Shown here piece by piece: positions 47,821 to 59,457 of a DNA stretch of 64,000 nt. Both the position numbers and the translations under genes were made by a program. Position 1 is the stretch's first letter. Each line of letters begins with the position of its first letter. The notes below the pieces were generated by a model. It worked only from the letters and a program-made list of their open reading frames with translations. It was not told where the DNA came from and made no database searches. Source of the stretch: Phlebotomus papatasi (Eukaryota; Arthropoda; Insecta; Diptera; Psychodidae); assembly GCF_024763615.1 (NCBI RefSeq), contig NC_077223.1:50220627-50284626 (forward strand). Reading direction: 5' to 3'.

Positions 47821-49348
47821 ACACTATGCAACAAATTGACAACTTTTTTCTGTCTCAGAGGTCCCACATGGTACGTTTGATAGAGTCGAGTCCCCTGATC
47901 AAGAATATGGTTTTGGTTTTTCTCCTATACGTCACAATTTTTTTTTAATAATAGTTTAATATTTTTTCTGCTTTGCCTTACATTATTCGTTCTATCGCAG
48001 GTACTGGTGGACGGAACTTAAAAAATGTGGGTCCGTTGGAAAGGTCATTAGTTGTGCTTCAACTTTGCTAATAACAAAAAACTTTGTAAAACCACTCCTT
48101 CATGGTGTAAAATTAGAGTTTCTCTAAAAATTACCAAAACAGTGGTCTTAAAATGAGGTTTTAAAAATTTGTATAAAATAAACTAAACAAAATATTAAAA
48201 ATCCATTGACACCAGACGATAGGCACCACTTAGGACTACAATTTTGCCCATCTAAGACATCGCGCTCCGATCACTCTAAATGCCTCATTTGTTGGTTTTT
48301 TGTCATTTTCCAAAAATATAAAATCCCTAATTTCAGCAAATTTCTCAGAGATTTTTGAAAAATTATTTTGAAGCATAATGTAAACATACAAAAATGTTGA
48401 GATTCTTCTTCAACTCGATCGGAAGATCATCAACGTGATTTTTATTCACATCTCCAAGCACCCCTCAGCCACAAGAAGGAGCCCCTTAACTCCCTTTAGA
48501 GTACAATCTTTGTTATATGTAGAAAATACATCAGCGAAAATGTCGCATATGTATATATCAATGACCTTAGATCATACTTCTCTAGAATTTTTGAACTTAC
48601 TTTTCTAGTAATTACCTCTTCCAGAAAGTACTAAAAGAGTATCAAGTTTTTTTAATCAACTGTACTTCTAGCATTTTATTTACGGCGGGAAAATGAAATT
48701 AGTGCAGTGTTATACGAGAATATATTGAAATTAAACTGCACTAGAATTAAAATAAATGGATGGATGGAAATAAATAGAAATAATGTTAAAAAATATTAAG
48801 GAATAAAAAAGATATTTCTTACTTAATCTCTGAGAAATTTGCTGAAATTAGAGATTTTATATTTTTGGAAAATGACAAAAACCAACAAATGAGGCATTTA
48901 GAGTGATCGGAGCGGGATGTCTTTTAGATGAGCAAAATTGTAGTCCTAAGTGGTGCCTATCGTCTGGTGTCAATGGATTTTTAATATTTTGTTTAGTTTA
49001 TTTTATACAAATTTTTAAAACCTCATTTTAAGACCAATGTTTTGGTAATTTTTAGAGAAACTCTAATTTTACACTATGAAGGAGTGGTTTTACAAAGTTT
49101 TTTGTTATTAGCAAAGTTGAAGCACAACTAATGACCTTTCCAACGAACCCACATTTTTTAAGTTCCGTCCACCAGTACCTGAGATAGAACGAATAATGTA
49201 AGGCAAAGCAGAAAAAAGTATTAAACTATTATTAAAAAAAATTGTGACGTATAGGAGAAAAACCAAAACCATATTCTTGATCAGGAGACTCGACTCTATC
49301 AAACATACCATGTGGGACCTCTGAGACAAAAACCGTGTTGCATAGTGT
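47821..49348. repeat. Large foldback element with about 0.5-kb arms
   Basis: Left arm 47821-48350 and right arm 48828-49348 are inverted copies along their full length, with a 477-base middle. The ends share ACACTATGCAACA. The arms look about 95% or more alike by eye; differences include TCTAAGACATCGCGCTCC on the left against TCTAAAAGACATCCCGCTCC on the right. No protein-coding potential was recognised and no clear target duplication found. If transcribed as part of the intron it would form a very long double-stranded RNA hairpin. Confidence 0.9.
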
Positions 49349-49349
49349 A

Positions 49350-49666
49350 ATGGTACTGGACGAATTTACGCATGCCAGTATTAAAGACATTTTTTCACGT
49401 TTTTATTTCGGTCTTAAAAATGACAAAGTGTATAGGATGTCGTGGAATGCTGGCAATCAGAACTGGAGAGCCATTATATAAATGAAAAAGCCAATTTTCA
49501 GGACAAAAACTGATTTTGTTCAATGGAGTTAGAAATTATTCTCCTCACGTTAGCTTAATGTTTTACTTAAAAAAAAAACTTAAAATTTACTGCTCAAGGT
49601 CATTTAGAAACAAATTAAAACTAAATTAAAAATTAAATTTTGGAGGAACTTGGAGAGCAGTTGATA
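49350..49666 (+). other. Presumed intron
   Basis: Nothing recognised. Confidence 0.35.
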
Positions 49667-49667
49667 G

Positions 49668-49810
49668 AAGCCAAGAGACGGTATAACGTAATTATAATCA
49701 AAATATTGATCGGATTACATTTCTATCAGTTTCTGACTAATCTGTCTCTCGACTAAAACCGTGAAACGGTTTAGTGGGAAACTGATGGGAATTTAGTCAA
49801 ATCACTATAG
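49668..49810. mobile_element. Decayed GAGAGACGG MITE
   Basis: CAAGAGACGG, ACGTAATTATAATCAAAATA and CTGTCTCTCGACTAAAACCG match the inside of the better copy at 59803-60028. The termini are lost. Confidence 0.5.
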
Positions 49811-51361
49811 ACATTGTCATATATTTAGAGATAAGTGTTAGAGATAAGGAGAGGGGCGGGGGAAAAAGTAGAGATATATTAATGGTTCCAGAGTCAACTT
49901 ATGGGGGGTCCCCCGAAGGTCCCAAGTCTCTATCTTTCACCATTTTGCACCTAATTTAGATTGAAAATAAAATGCAAAAAATAAAACATTCGTTCCTCAA
50001 CTTACCATCAAGGCTGGACCCCAATTTTAGTTCTGAATATTAACAATAGTTCTTTACAAGACATAATTGTTAATACACAAAACATTTACCAACAAACTTT
50101 CCCTTAATCCCAATTTTTTCCCAAACGTATGACTTTCGGAACAAGAATTATTTCGAAACGTACGACTTATTTCGGAACGGAGGGAGTAATATTAGTAACG
50201 AATCCAACACAATTTTATCAGTGCACAAAATAAATTTGCATTGAAAAGATTAGAGTTTCCATTAGGTCTTATAATCTTATCACAATATTTTGTTGTATGA
50301 TAGATTAAACTTTAAGGAGATGAGGTGCTTTGAAAACTGAACTTGCTATCTCTCACACTTTAAACTCTAAATCTCTTAAAAGTCGAACGTCGTGATGCTA
50401 TTCCTCTGCAGTATTTTTTTTTATTTACGGGACAAAATGATTCCTCTAAGGATACGGGATAGTAGTTCATGTTGGTATTGAAAAATCAGGTAACTGATAT
50501 GTGCCTGGCATAATACTTCAGTAAAGTTCGAGCAAAAAGTTGTGTCTCCATATCTCGAGAGATGTGTAAATCTTTTTTGTTCTTATGTTTCATGCAGAGA
50601 TAGAAAATTTCATGCTGCGAATTTTCTAATGTTGTCTGACATGAAGTCACAAGTGGAAATTTTCTTTCTTTTCCATGAATATCTCAGACTATATAGAGTT
50701 GGAGAAAAGTTTGGATTCTCTCTTTTTTTGTGTTCTGTCTGTTCGTTCTGTGCAAACTTTTCTCTCACATAGAGAAAACTGTCTTAAGTTTTTTCTTGCT
50801 ATTCCCGTTTTCCTCTTTTCCTTTAAAACTATCATGTCTGTGGGGGATTTCTTGGAAAACTATGCGATTGAATGAATTTGAAATCAATAGAAAGGATAAA
50901 AGTTAAAGAATTGCAGAAGAAATCATTGCTTTCTTAGGATATATCCTTGTTAAAAGTTTTGGAGCAAAATTCTTACAAGCATTTGTGTGATTGCAAAGGA
51001 AGACCAATAATATAAAAAAAGGAGGAAGACACACAAACGATCAAAAAGTTTTCTATGTCAGTAAGACTATTGGGGCAATTGGTGATTGTACAACCTTTTT
51101 CCATCCTCTTTTGTATTGCATCTCACTTCTTTCTGACTATAGCCAGGGATAAGGAAAGACAAATAGTACAAATGCAAGAAAGAAAGACAAGTGAATGTAT
51201 TAAAAGACCATGCAATTGCAGAATTTGTGCCAAAAATGTTCCCCCTTATGTGATGAAGCTATTTTGAGACCTCCCAAAAACTCTCTAGAAACACAGAAGA
51301 GGTATAAGAGTTTAAAGAAATGTGAGTCGAATGAAGTTATTTTGTATGCAGATATTGAGAG
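49811..51361 (+). other. Presumed intron
   Basis: No gene or element recognised; short frames are low-complexity. Confidence 0.4.
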
Positions 51362-51635
51362 TAGGGGAAAGGCACATAATTTTGGACAGTTTCTAAATTT
51401 GGACACTTTGAGGATAAAATTGGACACTAAAAATAAATTGATTAAAATCATGGATTTTTATTCCAATATTTGATGAATAATGAATTTTATCAAAATATTT
51501 GTTCTTTTTGGAAGATTTTAACACTAAATTTGTTAAATTTTGAATATGATTTGAGTTGAAATGGCTTTGTTGAAAATTCAGTGTGAGCAATTGCTTACGA
51601 GAAATATGGCAGAACTTCGTGTTTACTTCAGTCAT

Positions 51636-51781
51636 ATGCCCAACGCACAATAACTTTTGTTTAGTTTACATGTTTTTGGAATTTCACTGAGAGTCAGAGA
51701 TCTAGATCTAGTTATCTCGCTCACACTTATGAAAAATTCTGAAAACATGTTTACAAAAAAAAGTTATTTTGCGCTGGGCAT
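51636..51781. mobile_element. CCAACGCACAATAAC foldback MITE, nested
   Basis: ATGCCCAACGCACAATAACT at the left, complement ending GCGCTGGGCAT at the right, 146 bp. It is inserted in the element 51364-52360, so it is the younger of the two. Confidence 0.8.
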
Positions 51782-52069
51782 AATTTAGCTGTGGTGAAGT
51801 ACTACCAATCTTTCCTCGATATTTTTATGTGATATTATTAAATATTCATTGAATATTGTGTTGATTCACGTTAAGGGTGATTTGTACATTTGACCTGAAG
51901 TGAGATTTGCCTTGTGAATTACGTTTTTCGTGTGAAAAATGGGCTATTTTCTACGAGATTCACCAGTGCAGTGAGGTGATAGTCCTTATATTGTACAGGT
52001 GTTTTTTTTTCTCGAAATTTCGTAAAGTTTTAGCTTTTGTGATGGCCAGTTTCTATAAGTGTCTGGAGA

Positions 52070-52190
52070 AACAAAGGAGCATAATCTCTATGAACGAGAT
52101 GTAGTGAGAAAAGCCTTAAAAGGCTCCCGGAAAGGCCAGGGAATGAGCGCATCCGCGAGTACTTGGATTACCGAAATCAACTCACTTTAA
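52070..52190 (+). pseudogene. Possible pogo-type transposase N-terminal fragment
   Basis: The frame through TAT 52089 reads LYERDVVRKALKGSRKG followed by QGMSASASTW and stops at 52188. Position and spacing of Y, the AL pair, the basic residues, G, MS and A resemble the psq helix-turn-helix of pogo-like transposases (Y-x-x-x-x-L-x-x-A-L-x-x-x-R-x-G-x-M-S-x-x-x-A). It is short and without a catalytic domain; assignment by eye only, weaker than 35795-35890. Confidence 0.3.
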
Positions 52191-52362
52191 TGAATGATAT
52201 AGCAAATTTCTGGGTTTCTTGTGACATTCTACGGCTCCCTTACATGAACAGGAAGATGACGATAAATAGCTTGCCAAGTTTCTAAATAATCCTTCTGAAA
52301 AGAGAGTAACACCAAAAACTCAATTACAAGCAGACTGTCCAAAATTATGAGCCTTTACCCTA

Positions 52363-53805
52363 TATGTTTCAAAATGCACTCTATCATGTGCAACGAAACA
52401 TGAAATAATATTTCAATGTCTATCCCATACATGTGATAGATATTTTGAATATGCTAGAAAAAGACAAGAAAAAGATATTGGGACAATTTTAGGATTTTAC
52501 TGTTTCAATCTGTGATTTCATTCTCTAATTAAACTTTTATTGTTCGTGTCGAAAGCAATTTAGATTTCTTCATCACTTGCGAGAATTTTCTTCTATTGCA
52601 CGAATTTTCTTGACAATTTTCTTGTACTTAAATGGATTATTGTGCAGATTTAAAAGAAATCTGGAGAAAATTGTACAAGAAAAGATTATGCAATGGAAAA
52701 GAATAGAAAGAATAAATAAAAGTTAAAGAAAAATGCTGAATAATTGAGAGGATTAAATGTAATCTATATTATTATTCAATGAAATTGTTTTTTATTTACC
52801 AATTTGCAAAATTTTGTATGAAAATCTCTCCCCATAAAGATTTCTCTTTTTTTGATAAAGTTTCTGTTATTTTTTTGTTTTTTTGAATCTTCACGATGCA
52901 ATTTGAGTTAAAATTGTATTTCCAATATTATTTCCCTAAATTGATTTCAATAAAATCAGATAAATGTCCCCTAAAATAATTTAATATGAGATGAAACATT
53001 CTCACATCAATTACAATTCCATTGAACAAATAATCAATTTTCAACATCAATTTGCTCTTTTGCTGTGGCCAACATCACTCTGAAATTGCCCTTCTTCCCA
53101 GACATACTAAAGCAAAAGGCCATAGAAGGTAAATGTCGTCGTCGTTGTCGTATACATAGAGAAAAGAGATATAGAAAACCCGGTGAGCATAAAAGCATGA
53201 AATATCACTCCTAGACTTTGCGTCGTTCCGGAAATTTCTTCCGAATATTTCGTGGTATTGAGGAATGGGATAAAAAAATTAAACAAACATTTTTCTGTAT
53301 TCTTGAACCAGTCAATTTATCTCCATAAAAGAGTGAATGTGAGAGTATATGATGTGAATCCATCATTGAAGTTTATTCATTTTTACCACGTGCCAAATCA
53401 ATTTCCAATTTTTGTCTTTGGAAGAAAATTCTCCACTTCATAGAAAAGATTCTCTCTAGCAAATCTCCATATCACCATCAATTATGAGGAAAATGTGACA
53501 GATTGTGAAAATTATCGAAATTGCCATCAATTTTATCTTATTTTACATAACAAGATAGAAAAAAAATTGTTGCTGACTTCATGAGTATAAGAGTGAGAGA
53601 GATTGAGAGAATTTATTCTAAATTTATCAAAAAGTCCACATGATGCACATCATTTTGATTAACTGTGAAAGTAAATTCATGGTCTCATCACTTAAATTAA
53701 TTCACATCCAATTTGTAATAGTAGGGTGCTAACGATGGAAAAGGTTAAGCAGTTCTTTTTTGTTTTTGAGAATGAATGAAAATAATTTCGTTAATTAATA
53801 ATTTT
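52363..53805 (+). other. Presumed intron
   Basis: No gene or element recognised. Confidence 0.4.
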
Positions 53806-54072
53806 AAACCGCTACTTAAGGTGCTATGCCGATGAAAAATGAATGTTTTTTTTTAGCACTTTACTGTTCTCAAATGCTTCTACATAATCCACTTTTCTTT
53901 CTGTTGGTTCCTGTCATGACTGTTTAATAGTTTTAGATTGACGAGGATTGGGGAAAACAGTCGAGACAGGAACCAGCACACGGAAAAGTTGATAATGCAG
54001 AAGCACTTGAGAACAGTAGAGTGCTAAAAACTTATTCATTTTTTTCATTGGAATAGCACTATTACTCAGGTT
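53806..54072. repeat. Foldback element, TTCTCAAGTGCTTCTGCAT family, copy 1
   Basis: Arms 53806-53920 and 53955-54072 pair: AGCACTTTACTGTTCTCAAA and GTTGGTTCCTGTC on the left, GACAGGAACCAGC and TTGAGAACAGTAGAGTGCT on the right, with outer words GTGCTAT…GATGAAAAATGAATG / TTCATTTTTTTCATTGGAAT. The related copy is 54205-54710. Confidence 0.75.
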
Positions 54073-54204
54073 TTGGGTTGGGACGCCAATTACAACAATA
54101 AGCTGAATTTATGGTGCAAGTGTTCAAAGTTCCAATACCCTTTAATTCACTAGGATTTTTTTTTAATTTAAGGGGTCTAAGTGGCATTTGTGAGTTTCAT
54201 GGTG

Positions 54205-54710
54205 CTATTTCATGAAAAATGAAATGGGAAAATCTTTCTCCTGATTTTTTTTTATTAAAGTAATTTACTGTTCTCAAGTGCTCCTGCATTATCGACTTCT
54301 CTTTGTGTTGGTTCCTGCCTCAACTGTTTTCCCCAATCTTCGTTATCTTCAAAAACCCAAAACAGTTGTAACAGTAACCAACATAATGAAAGTGTATAGG
54401 GTTGAGTCTACACTTATGGATGCTATACACTTATGGACAGCGTGAAAAAATCTTAAGTTTTTACGTAAAACAGATTTCGAAAAGTTATAAAATTGTTAGT
54501 TTATGTTGTAATTAACACTTTTTTGATTTTTCGAAATCTGTTTAGTGTAATAACTTAACATTTTTGCGTTGTCCATAAGTGTATACAACATCCATAAGTG
54601 TAGATTCCACCCTAATTCATAATCACTTGAGAACAGTAAAGTGCTAAACAAAATGTTTAAGAGAAAGATACTCCTTTTTCATTTTTCTTTAGAATAGCTC
54701 CGTCACTTCA
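54205..54710. repeat. Foldback element, TTCTCAAGTGCTTCTGCAT family, copy 2, interrupted
   Basis: The same arms as 53806-54072 (TTTACTGTTCTCAAGTGCTC, TGTTGGTTCCTGCCT; right side ACTTGAGAACAGTAAAGTGC), but a TA-flanked MITE is inserted at 54397-54614 in the right arm, just after ACAGTAACCAACATAATGAA. Confidence 0.7.
54399..54612. mobile_element. TA-flanked MITE with GGGTTGAGTCTACACTTATG ends, nested
   Basis: TA 54397-54398 and TA 54613-54614 bound 214 bp. Ends GGGTTGAGTCTACACTTATG / CATAAGTGTAGATTCCACCC; a second inner pair TATACACTTATGGAC / GTCCATAAGTGTATA, and AGATTTCGAAAAG / TTTTTCGAAATCT nearer the centre. It folds almost completely and is nested in the foldback element 54205-54710. Confidence 0.8.
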
Positions 54711-54744
54711 TACAGCTTGCATGAAGAAGGTGTAGTACCTCTAT

Positions 54745-54877
54745 TGCCTTAGACACACTTACGACTTAAGCCGAGAGACGACTTAGTGGAAAATGATGGA
54801 AATGTAGTTTGACCTTTATTTCTAATATAATTACGCAAAGCCGTCTCTCGCGTAATCTTCAGGTCTGTCAAGGCCCT
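54745..54877. mobile_element. GAGAGACGG MITE, copy
   Basis: TGCCTTAGACACACTTACGA then CTTAAGCCGAGAGACG on the left matches the termini of 59803-60028; the right side keeps AAGCCGTCTCTCG but its end is decayed. Confidence 0.65.
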
Positions 54878-54997
54878 ATGACAGCTTTAATGAGCAACTA
54901 AAATTAGTTATTTCTGAGTATTAAACATTCAATCTAGTGTTCAGATAGATTAAACTCCTAAAACCCAATGGGTACAGGGGTTTTCAGGGGTACCATT

Positions 54998-55252
54998 CAC
55001 TGAGAGAAAAAAAGAGGGTGCGATTAACATTTTTTCCTCATAAATTTAACACTTTTTAGGTGTAAAAATATATCAACATTTTTTAATGTTAATTTTACAC
55101 CCTATTAAGGGTAAAATTAACATGGAAAAGGGTAACTTTAACCCATAATACAACTAAAAAGGGTAATATTTACACCGATTTCGGATCAATACTGCAGGGT
55201 AAAATTAACATTTCCTGAATGGTTTTTTAACTTTTTTGGATTTCTCTCAGTG
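54998..55252. mobile_element. MITE with CACTGAGAGAAA ends
   Basis: A 255-bp element between CACTGAGAGAAA and its complement (TTTCTCTCAGTG at 55241-55252, allowing one difference). The inside is A/T-rich with repeated GGGTAAAATTAACA and TTTACACC words. A second copy, 58505-58717, matches from AAACACTTTTTAGGTGTAAA onward. CACTG ends are seen in CMC/Chapaev-type and some other DNA transposons; superfamily uncertain and no clear duplication. Confidence 0.65.
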
Positions 55253-55507
55253 TTAGTAAACTCACATTTACTGTGATATTAAACTTTTTATTAATTTAAA
55301 ATTGCTCTGGTGCTTTTAGTTAAAAGTTAATTTGAATTTTTTTTTTTTTTTGGGACGTGCCTTGACACGTGGGCGGCATTGAAGGGTTAAAATATCATGC
55401 AATGAAAAACAATCCACGCCCCCAAGATTGCGATGTATAACTTGAAATGATGTGACGATTCTCAAGAAAAATCAAGAGTTGAAAGTATCTACAAAAAGTC
55501 AACAGTA

Positions 55508-55608
55508 GGGAGTTCCGGAACCCATTGGAGACCGAGCCGAAAGCTCTGGAGATAGTTGATGTGTTTCCCTGAGTGATTGTTAGTTTCCCGACGACTTCGG
55601 GAACTCCC
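55508..55608. mobile_element. TA-flanked tiny MITE with GGGAGTTCC ends
   Basis: TA 55506-55507 and TA 55609-55610 bound 101 bp. Ends GGGAGTTCCGGAAC / CTTCGGGAACTCCC. CAG precedes the left TA and follows the right one. Confidence 0.6.
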
Positions 55609-55610
55609 TA

Positions 55611-56996
55611 CAGTTGATTGCATTTTCCGTCTGTTTATTTCCACAATATCCACAAAAAGCCACGCCTATTTTTCGTGAAATATTCGAGAGGTGTGGCCTA
55701 AACTTTTTGTGGGCGGAGTTATATAGAACTATTCTTAGATGAGGATGTAATATCTTTTTAGAAATTGTAAATGAAGTTTTTTTAACGATTTCCAACAATG
55801 CTTTAAAGACAATTAATTAAAATTGTGTTTTATCATGGTCCTGATATAGGCATTTTGCGCCATGCTGATCTCAAATTTAATGTAAATTTTCGATTTGAAT
55901 GGGGCAAATATGTGTACGAAAATGCACCTCAAATGATGCTACACCCATTTGAGTAATTTGCATGAAGTGAAAGACTTCACTCATCCTCTGTAACAAAATC
56001 GATTGATGAAAGCATCCACCTCCCCAAGCTATGGTGAACATGGATTGGGTGGATGCATTTTCATCAAACACTTCAAACACGTTTGCAGGTGTCGCACTAT
56101 TGACTCACATTGATTTCAAAGCTTGGCCATTAAATGCAAGTCCGATGGAACGGACGTGAACACGATTAAATATTTGATGAAGAGGAAATACGAAATATGT
56201 CTGCCATTTACCCTTGTTCCCTTTCAAATTTTCTGGTAACTTTTTTTCCATCCTCAAATCGTACTTACAATAAAAGTGATTTCGAAACTATTTTTTTTAT
56301 GATAGAAAGGTGAAAAATCAACACATGTTAGAAAATTACAATAATCCACTGAAGTTATTCTTCAAGATTGTTGATTAAATTTTGCAAAGTTATCCAATAA
56401 ATTCTTTCATAATACGCCTTATTCTGAAAATGCTTGTGTAAATATTTTACAATGAGAAGGATGGAATCACTAATAATTTTGACTGTCAGGAAAATATAAA
56501 CCCTTAGAATTTATATATAATATGAATATAGGTTGGATGGGTTGGATTATCGCAGAGATGAGTTCCAAAGTACTTCTATATAGAAAATTTTATAAGCTCA
56601 CTTCATCAATATTTAATACACACACACACATACATTTGATGGTTCTAAATTAGACTAAAAGTAATGTGAACTTTATTAGGATTCTCTGGAATAAAGGAGG
56701 GCACAAGACCATCCCCTGTGGCTTTGAATACCTTCAGACTTTGGACATATTCTCTACATCATGTCTATTTCATTAAACTTTGTTCATACATGTTTCAGTA
56801 TTGAGTTGATGAACTAGACAAATTTCCTCTTTTTCTCTCATAGTAATTTTTGTTTAGGGCAAGTTTCAAGGTGTTTGCATTTTCTCATAATGATCTTAAT
56901 CACGGAAAAGTTACTTTTCGCAATGAAATTGAATTGTGAGAAAACATTTTAGAAGGACGAGTCACAAAATTAACAAATTTTCAAGCTAATTCTATT
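55611..56996 (+). other. Presumed intron
   Basis: Segment 55850-56230 is less AT-rich and repeat-free and might be regulatory. A CA repeat lies at 56620-56634. No gene seen. Confidence 0.4.
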
Positions 56997-56998
56997 TA

Positions 56999-57216
56999 GG
57001 GTAAGTGTACCAAATTTCGGCCAGCTTTCAATTTCGACCACATCTTTTATTCCTCAAATTTCAATGAATTTTTAGTTTTTGCATACTCTAGATATTATAT
57101 AATGCAAAAAAATAACAAAAAATGTAGCTTCGACATATCAGATAATATGAAACACACATTCCCAGAAATTCCGGAAGGACAAGGAACTATGAGAATAAAG
57201 GTGGCCGAAATAGGCC
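56999..57216. mobile_element. GGGTAAGTGTGCCAAATT MITE, truncated copy
   Basis: It begins after TA 56997-56998 with GGGTAAGTGTACCAAATTTC and follows the family to GGTGGCCGAAATAGGCCACC; similarity then stops and no right end is seen. Confidence 0.7.
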
Positions 57217-57531
57217 ACCAAATTTATCTCACGAATGCCAACCCAATTTATCCAACGAATGCAAACTTACACTAATTGTTTGGACAATAACGCTTCCTAG
57301 AATCTTTTTTCTTTTTGGCTTTGAGAAACCGTTATTAAAAATATTTGAAGTTCATTTTTGAATATGGACAAAATATCGGTCTAGATCTAGATTTAAAAGA
57401 CATCCAAAAATTAAAAAGAAAAAGTTTTTTTTTTAAGATTTACTTGTTAAACTTTTATGAGCTTTTAAAATGTAAGCTATGTTTGGTTTACTTATCTTTG
57501 AAAATTTGAGAAAAGTTATTTGAAAATACTT
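57217..57531 (+). other. Presumed intron
   Basis: Nothing recognised. Confidence 0.35.
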
Positions 57532-57533
57532 TA

Positions 57534-58433
57534 GGGGAGACTGGGGCAAAAAGTCACAAAACGTATATTTTATTTTTTTACAAGCTACCCGAGCGCTTCA
57601 GAAATTTCTAATTAGCGCAGTTTTATAAGAAATTTACCGCTCTACAACTTTGTGAAAGTAATTTTCCCCTATTTTGTAAGGAAATACGTTTATTGACACG
57701 ATTTCTAAAAGGTGATTTTGTGACTATTCTCAAAAATGCTGGGGCAAATAGTACCAGACATTGGGTATTATCATATTTTGATTAGCTTCATTACAGGCTT
57801 CCGTAAATTTGAAAAAATACCTAGAGGACATATTTTCATAGAAAATTTATTCATGCACACCTTTGTAAATCACTGTTTTCTCTATCTGAACGAGAAAAGC
57901 GTTTTTCAAGCTATTTTAGAAAAAAAACACATAAAAGACTGCAAATCGTTTGACCAATGCAAACAACAAGCGGCGAGACATGGTAATGACGTTTCTTCTC
58001 GCCGTGAGACATCAGAAATTGCTTCGCTTTTTGTTACTTTTTGCTCTATACCTTTTGTTACTTTTTACCCCAAGTGGCCATTTTTAATAAAAGGATTTCT
58101 GGAGAATATAATCATTGGAAACGCATAAAATAGATAGCGTTTCCTATTTAAAGAATCCGAATCATTTAGAAAGTATTCACCAGTGCATCAATTTTGGAAA
58201 ATAAGTAGGTAATAATTGATATCTCTTGTAAGGAAAATATTTCAAAAACAAGCCTTAAAATTTCGATATTTTTTATTTTCTAAATTCCTTGTTCGAATTC
58301 GAAGAAACTAACTACATTGAAGAAGGTCAACGGAGGCTACCTATAGTAAAAATTTTGAGCCGCTATCTTTTTTATCTTGGAAGATATTTAATTTTGAATT
58401 TTTCGATTTGTGACTTTTCGCCCCAGTTTCCCC
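57534..58433. mobile_element. TA-flanked MITE, GACTGGGGCAAAAAGTCAC family, copy 2
   Basis: TA 57532-57533 and TA 58434-58435 bound 900 bp; ends GGGGAGACTGGGGCAAAAAG then TCACAAA. The right end has GGCGAAAAGTCACAAAT. It aligns with 11908-12813 in the same direction. A 130-codon frame at 57736-58128 partly matches the frame in copy 1, but has no known domain. Confidence 0.8.
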
Positions 58434-58504
58434 TATACATTACCCATAAAATAATTAATTTAGGATGGCGGCAGTACTTGTGGCCTCGTTGTAATTTTTG
58501 TCAG

Positions 58505-58717
58505 CAAAAACACTTTTTAGGTGTAAAAATATATCAATATTTTTTAATGTTAATTTTACTCCTTTTTAAGTGTAAAATTAACATGCAAAAGGGTAACTTT
58601 AACCCCTAATACACCTAAAAAGGGTAATATTTACACCGATTTTGGATCAAAATTGCAGGGTAAAATTTACATTTCCGGAATGTTATTTTAACTTTTTCGG
58701 ATTTCTCTCACTCAGTG
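58505..58717. mobile_element. MITE with CAGTG end, copy 2 (left end missing)
   Basis: It matches 55046-55252 from AAACACTTTTTAGGTGTAAA to TTTCTCTCACTCAGTG; about 45 bases of the left end are absent. Confidence 0.7.
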
Positions 58718-59457
58718 AAGTTATGTTAATAACATAAATGTGAAGATTATGTAGGGGAGTCCGTTACAGTTAAAGTTCTCAAATAGCTACCCTTCTAACT
58801 GGTTGGTCTCTTACTTTAGCATCTGACGAACAAATAGAAACATGGTAACGTCATTGATAAATGATATCCTCCTGTTTATCTCATTTTTTTCTCCAAAGAA
58901 GAGTTCTTTTTTTCAAGAACTTCTCAACTTACTTGGAAATCCATTTCCTGGAAACGATAAGTAAATCAGTTTTCTTTCAATTTTATTCGATTGATTTTAA
59001 CAAATGTACTGAATTTTCTTGAAGTTATATAAAGAGATCATCTTCTTCTAAGGACTTTTACCGAAAAACCTAAAATTTTCCCACACATATACCTACATAA
59101 AATTAAGGTATCCTTTTTGTTGAATATTGAAAGACGGGTTTTTTTTTCTTCAGGATGATACTTGGTAATGGGATTCGGTCATGATAGAATGTTGTGTGGA
59201 TAAAGTGAAAATGATCTAAATGAAGGAAAATGTAGTGAATTACTCTTTTGAAAATTTCCTTCCTCTATGAAATACCCCAAACCTCGGGAAAAGGGGGAAG
59301 ATGAGAGATGATGGTGTAAGGAAAGAATCCTCTATCAAGTATCAAGCATATACTCATTTTATTTATTTATATATTATTCTCTGTATACAGTGAAATGTTG
59401 AGTGGCAAAAAATTATGATGAATTCTCATGTTTGTTTTTTTTGTTGTTTATTTATAG
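58718..59457 (+). other. Presumed intron ending at an acceptor
   Basis: AT-rich; the last 30 bases are a T-rich tract (TTTGTTTTTTTTGTTGTTTA) ending TTTATAG at 59457. Confidence 0.5.

Larger units (their letters stand above)
51364..52360 (+). mobile_element. TA-flanked element with CATAATTTTGGACAGT ends and possible pogo-like remnant
   Basis: TA 51362-51363 and TA 52361-52362 bound 997 bp. Left end GGGGAAAGGCACATAATTTT then GGACAGT; right end read inward GGGTAAAGGCTCATAATTTT then GGACAGT. A foldback MITE (51636-51781) is nested inside. The segment 52070-52190 holds a frame with psq-like residues (see that entry). Confidence 0.75.

Noticed and set aside
57736..58128. 130-codon frame partly matched by a frame at 12208-12498
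   Set aside because: The match follows from both lying in copies of the same MITE; no known domain and the frames differ in their ends.
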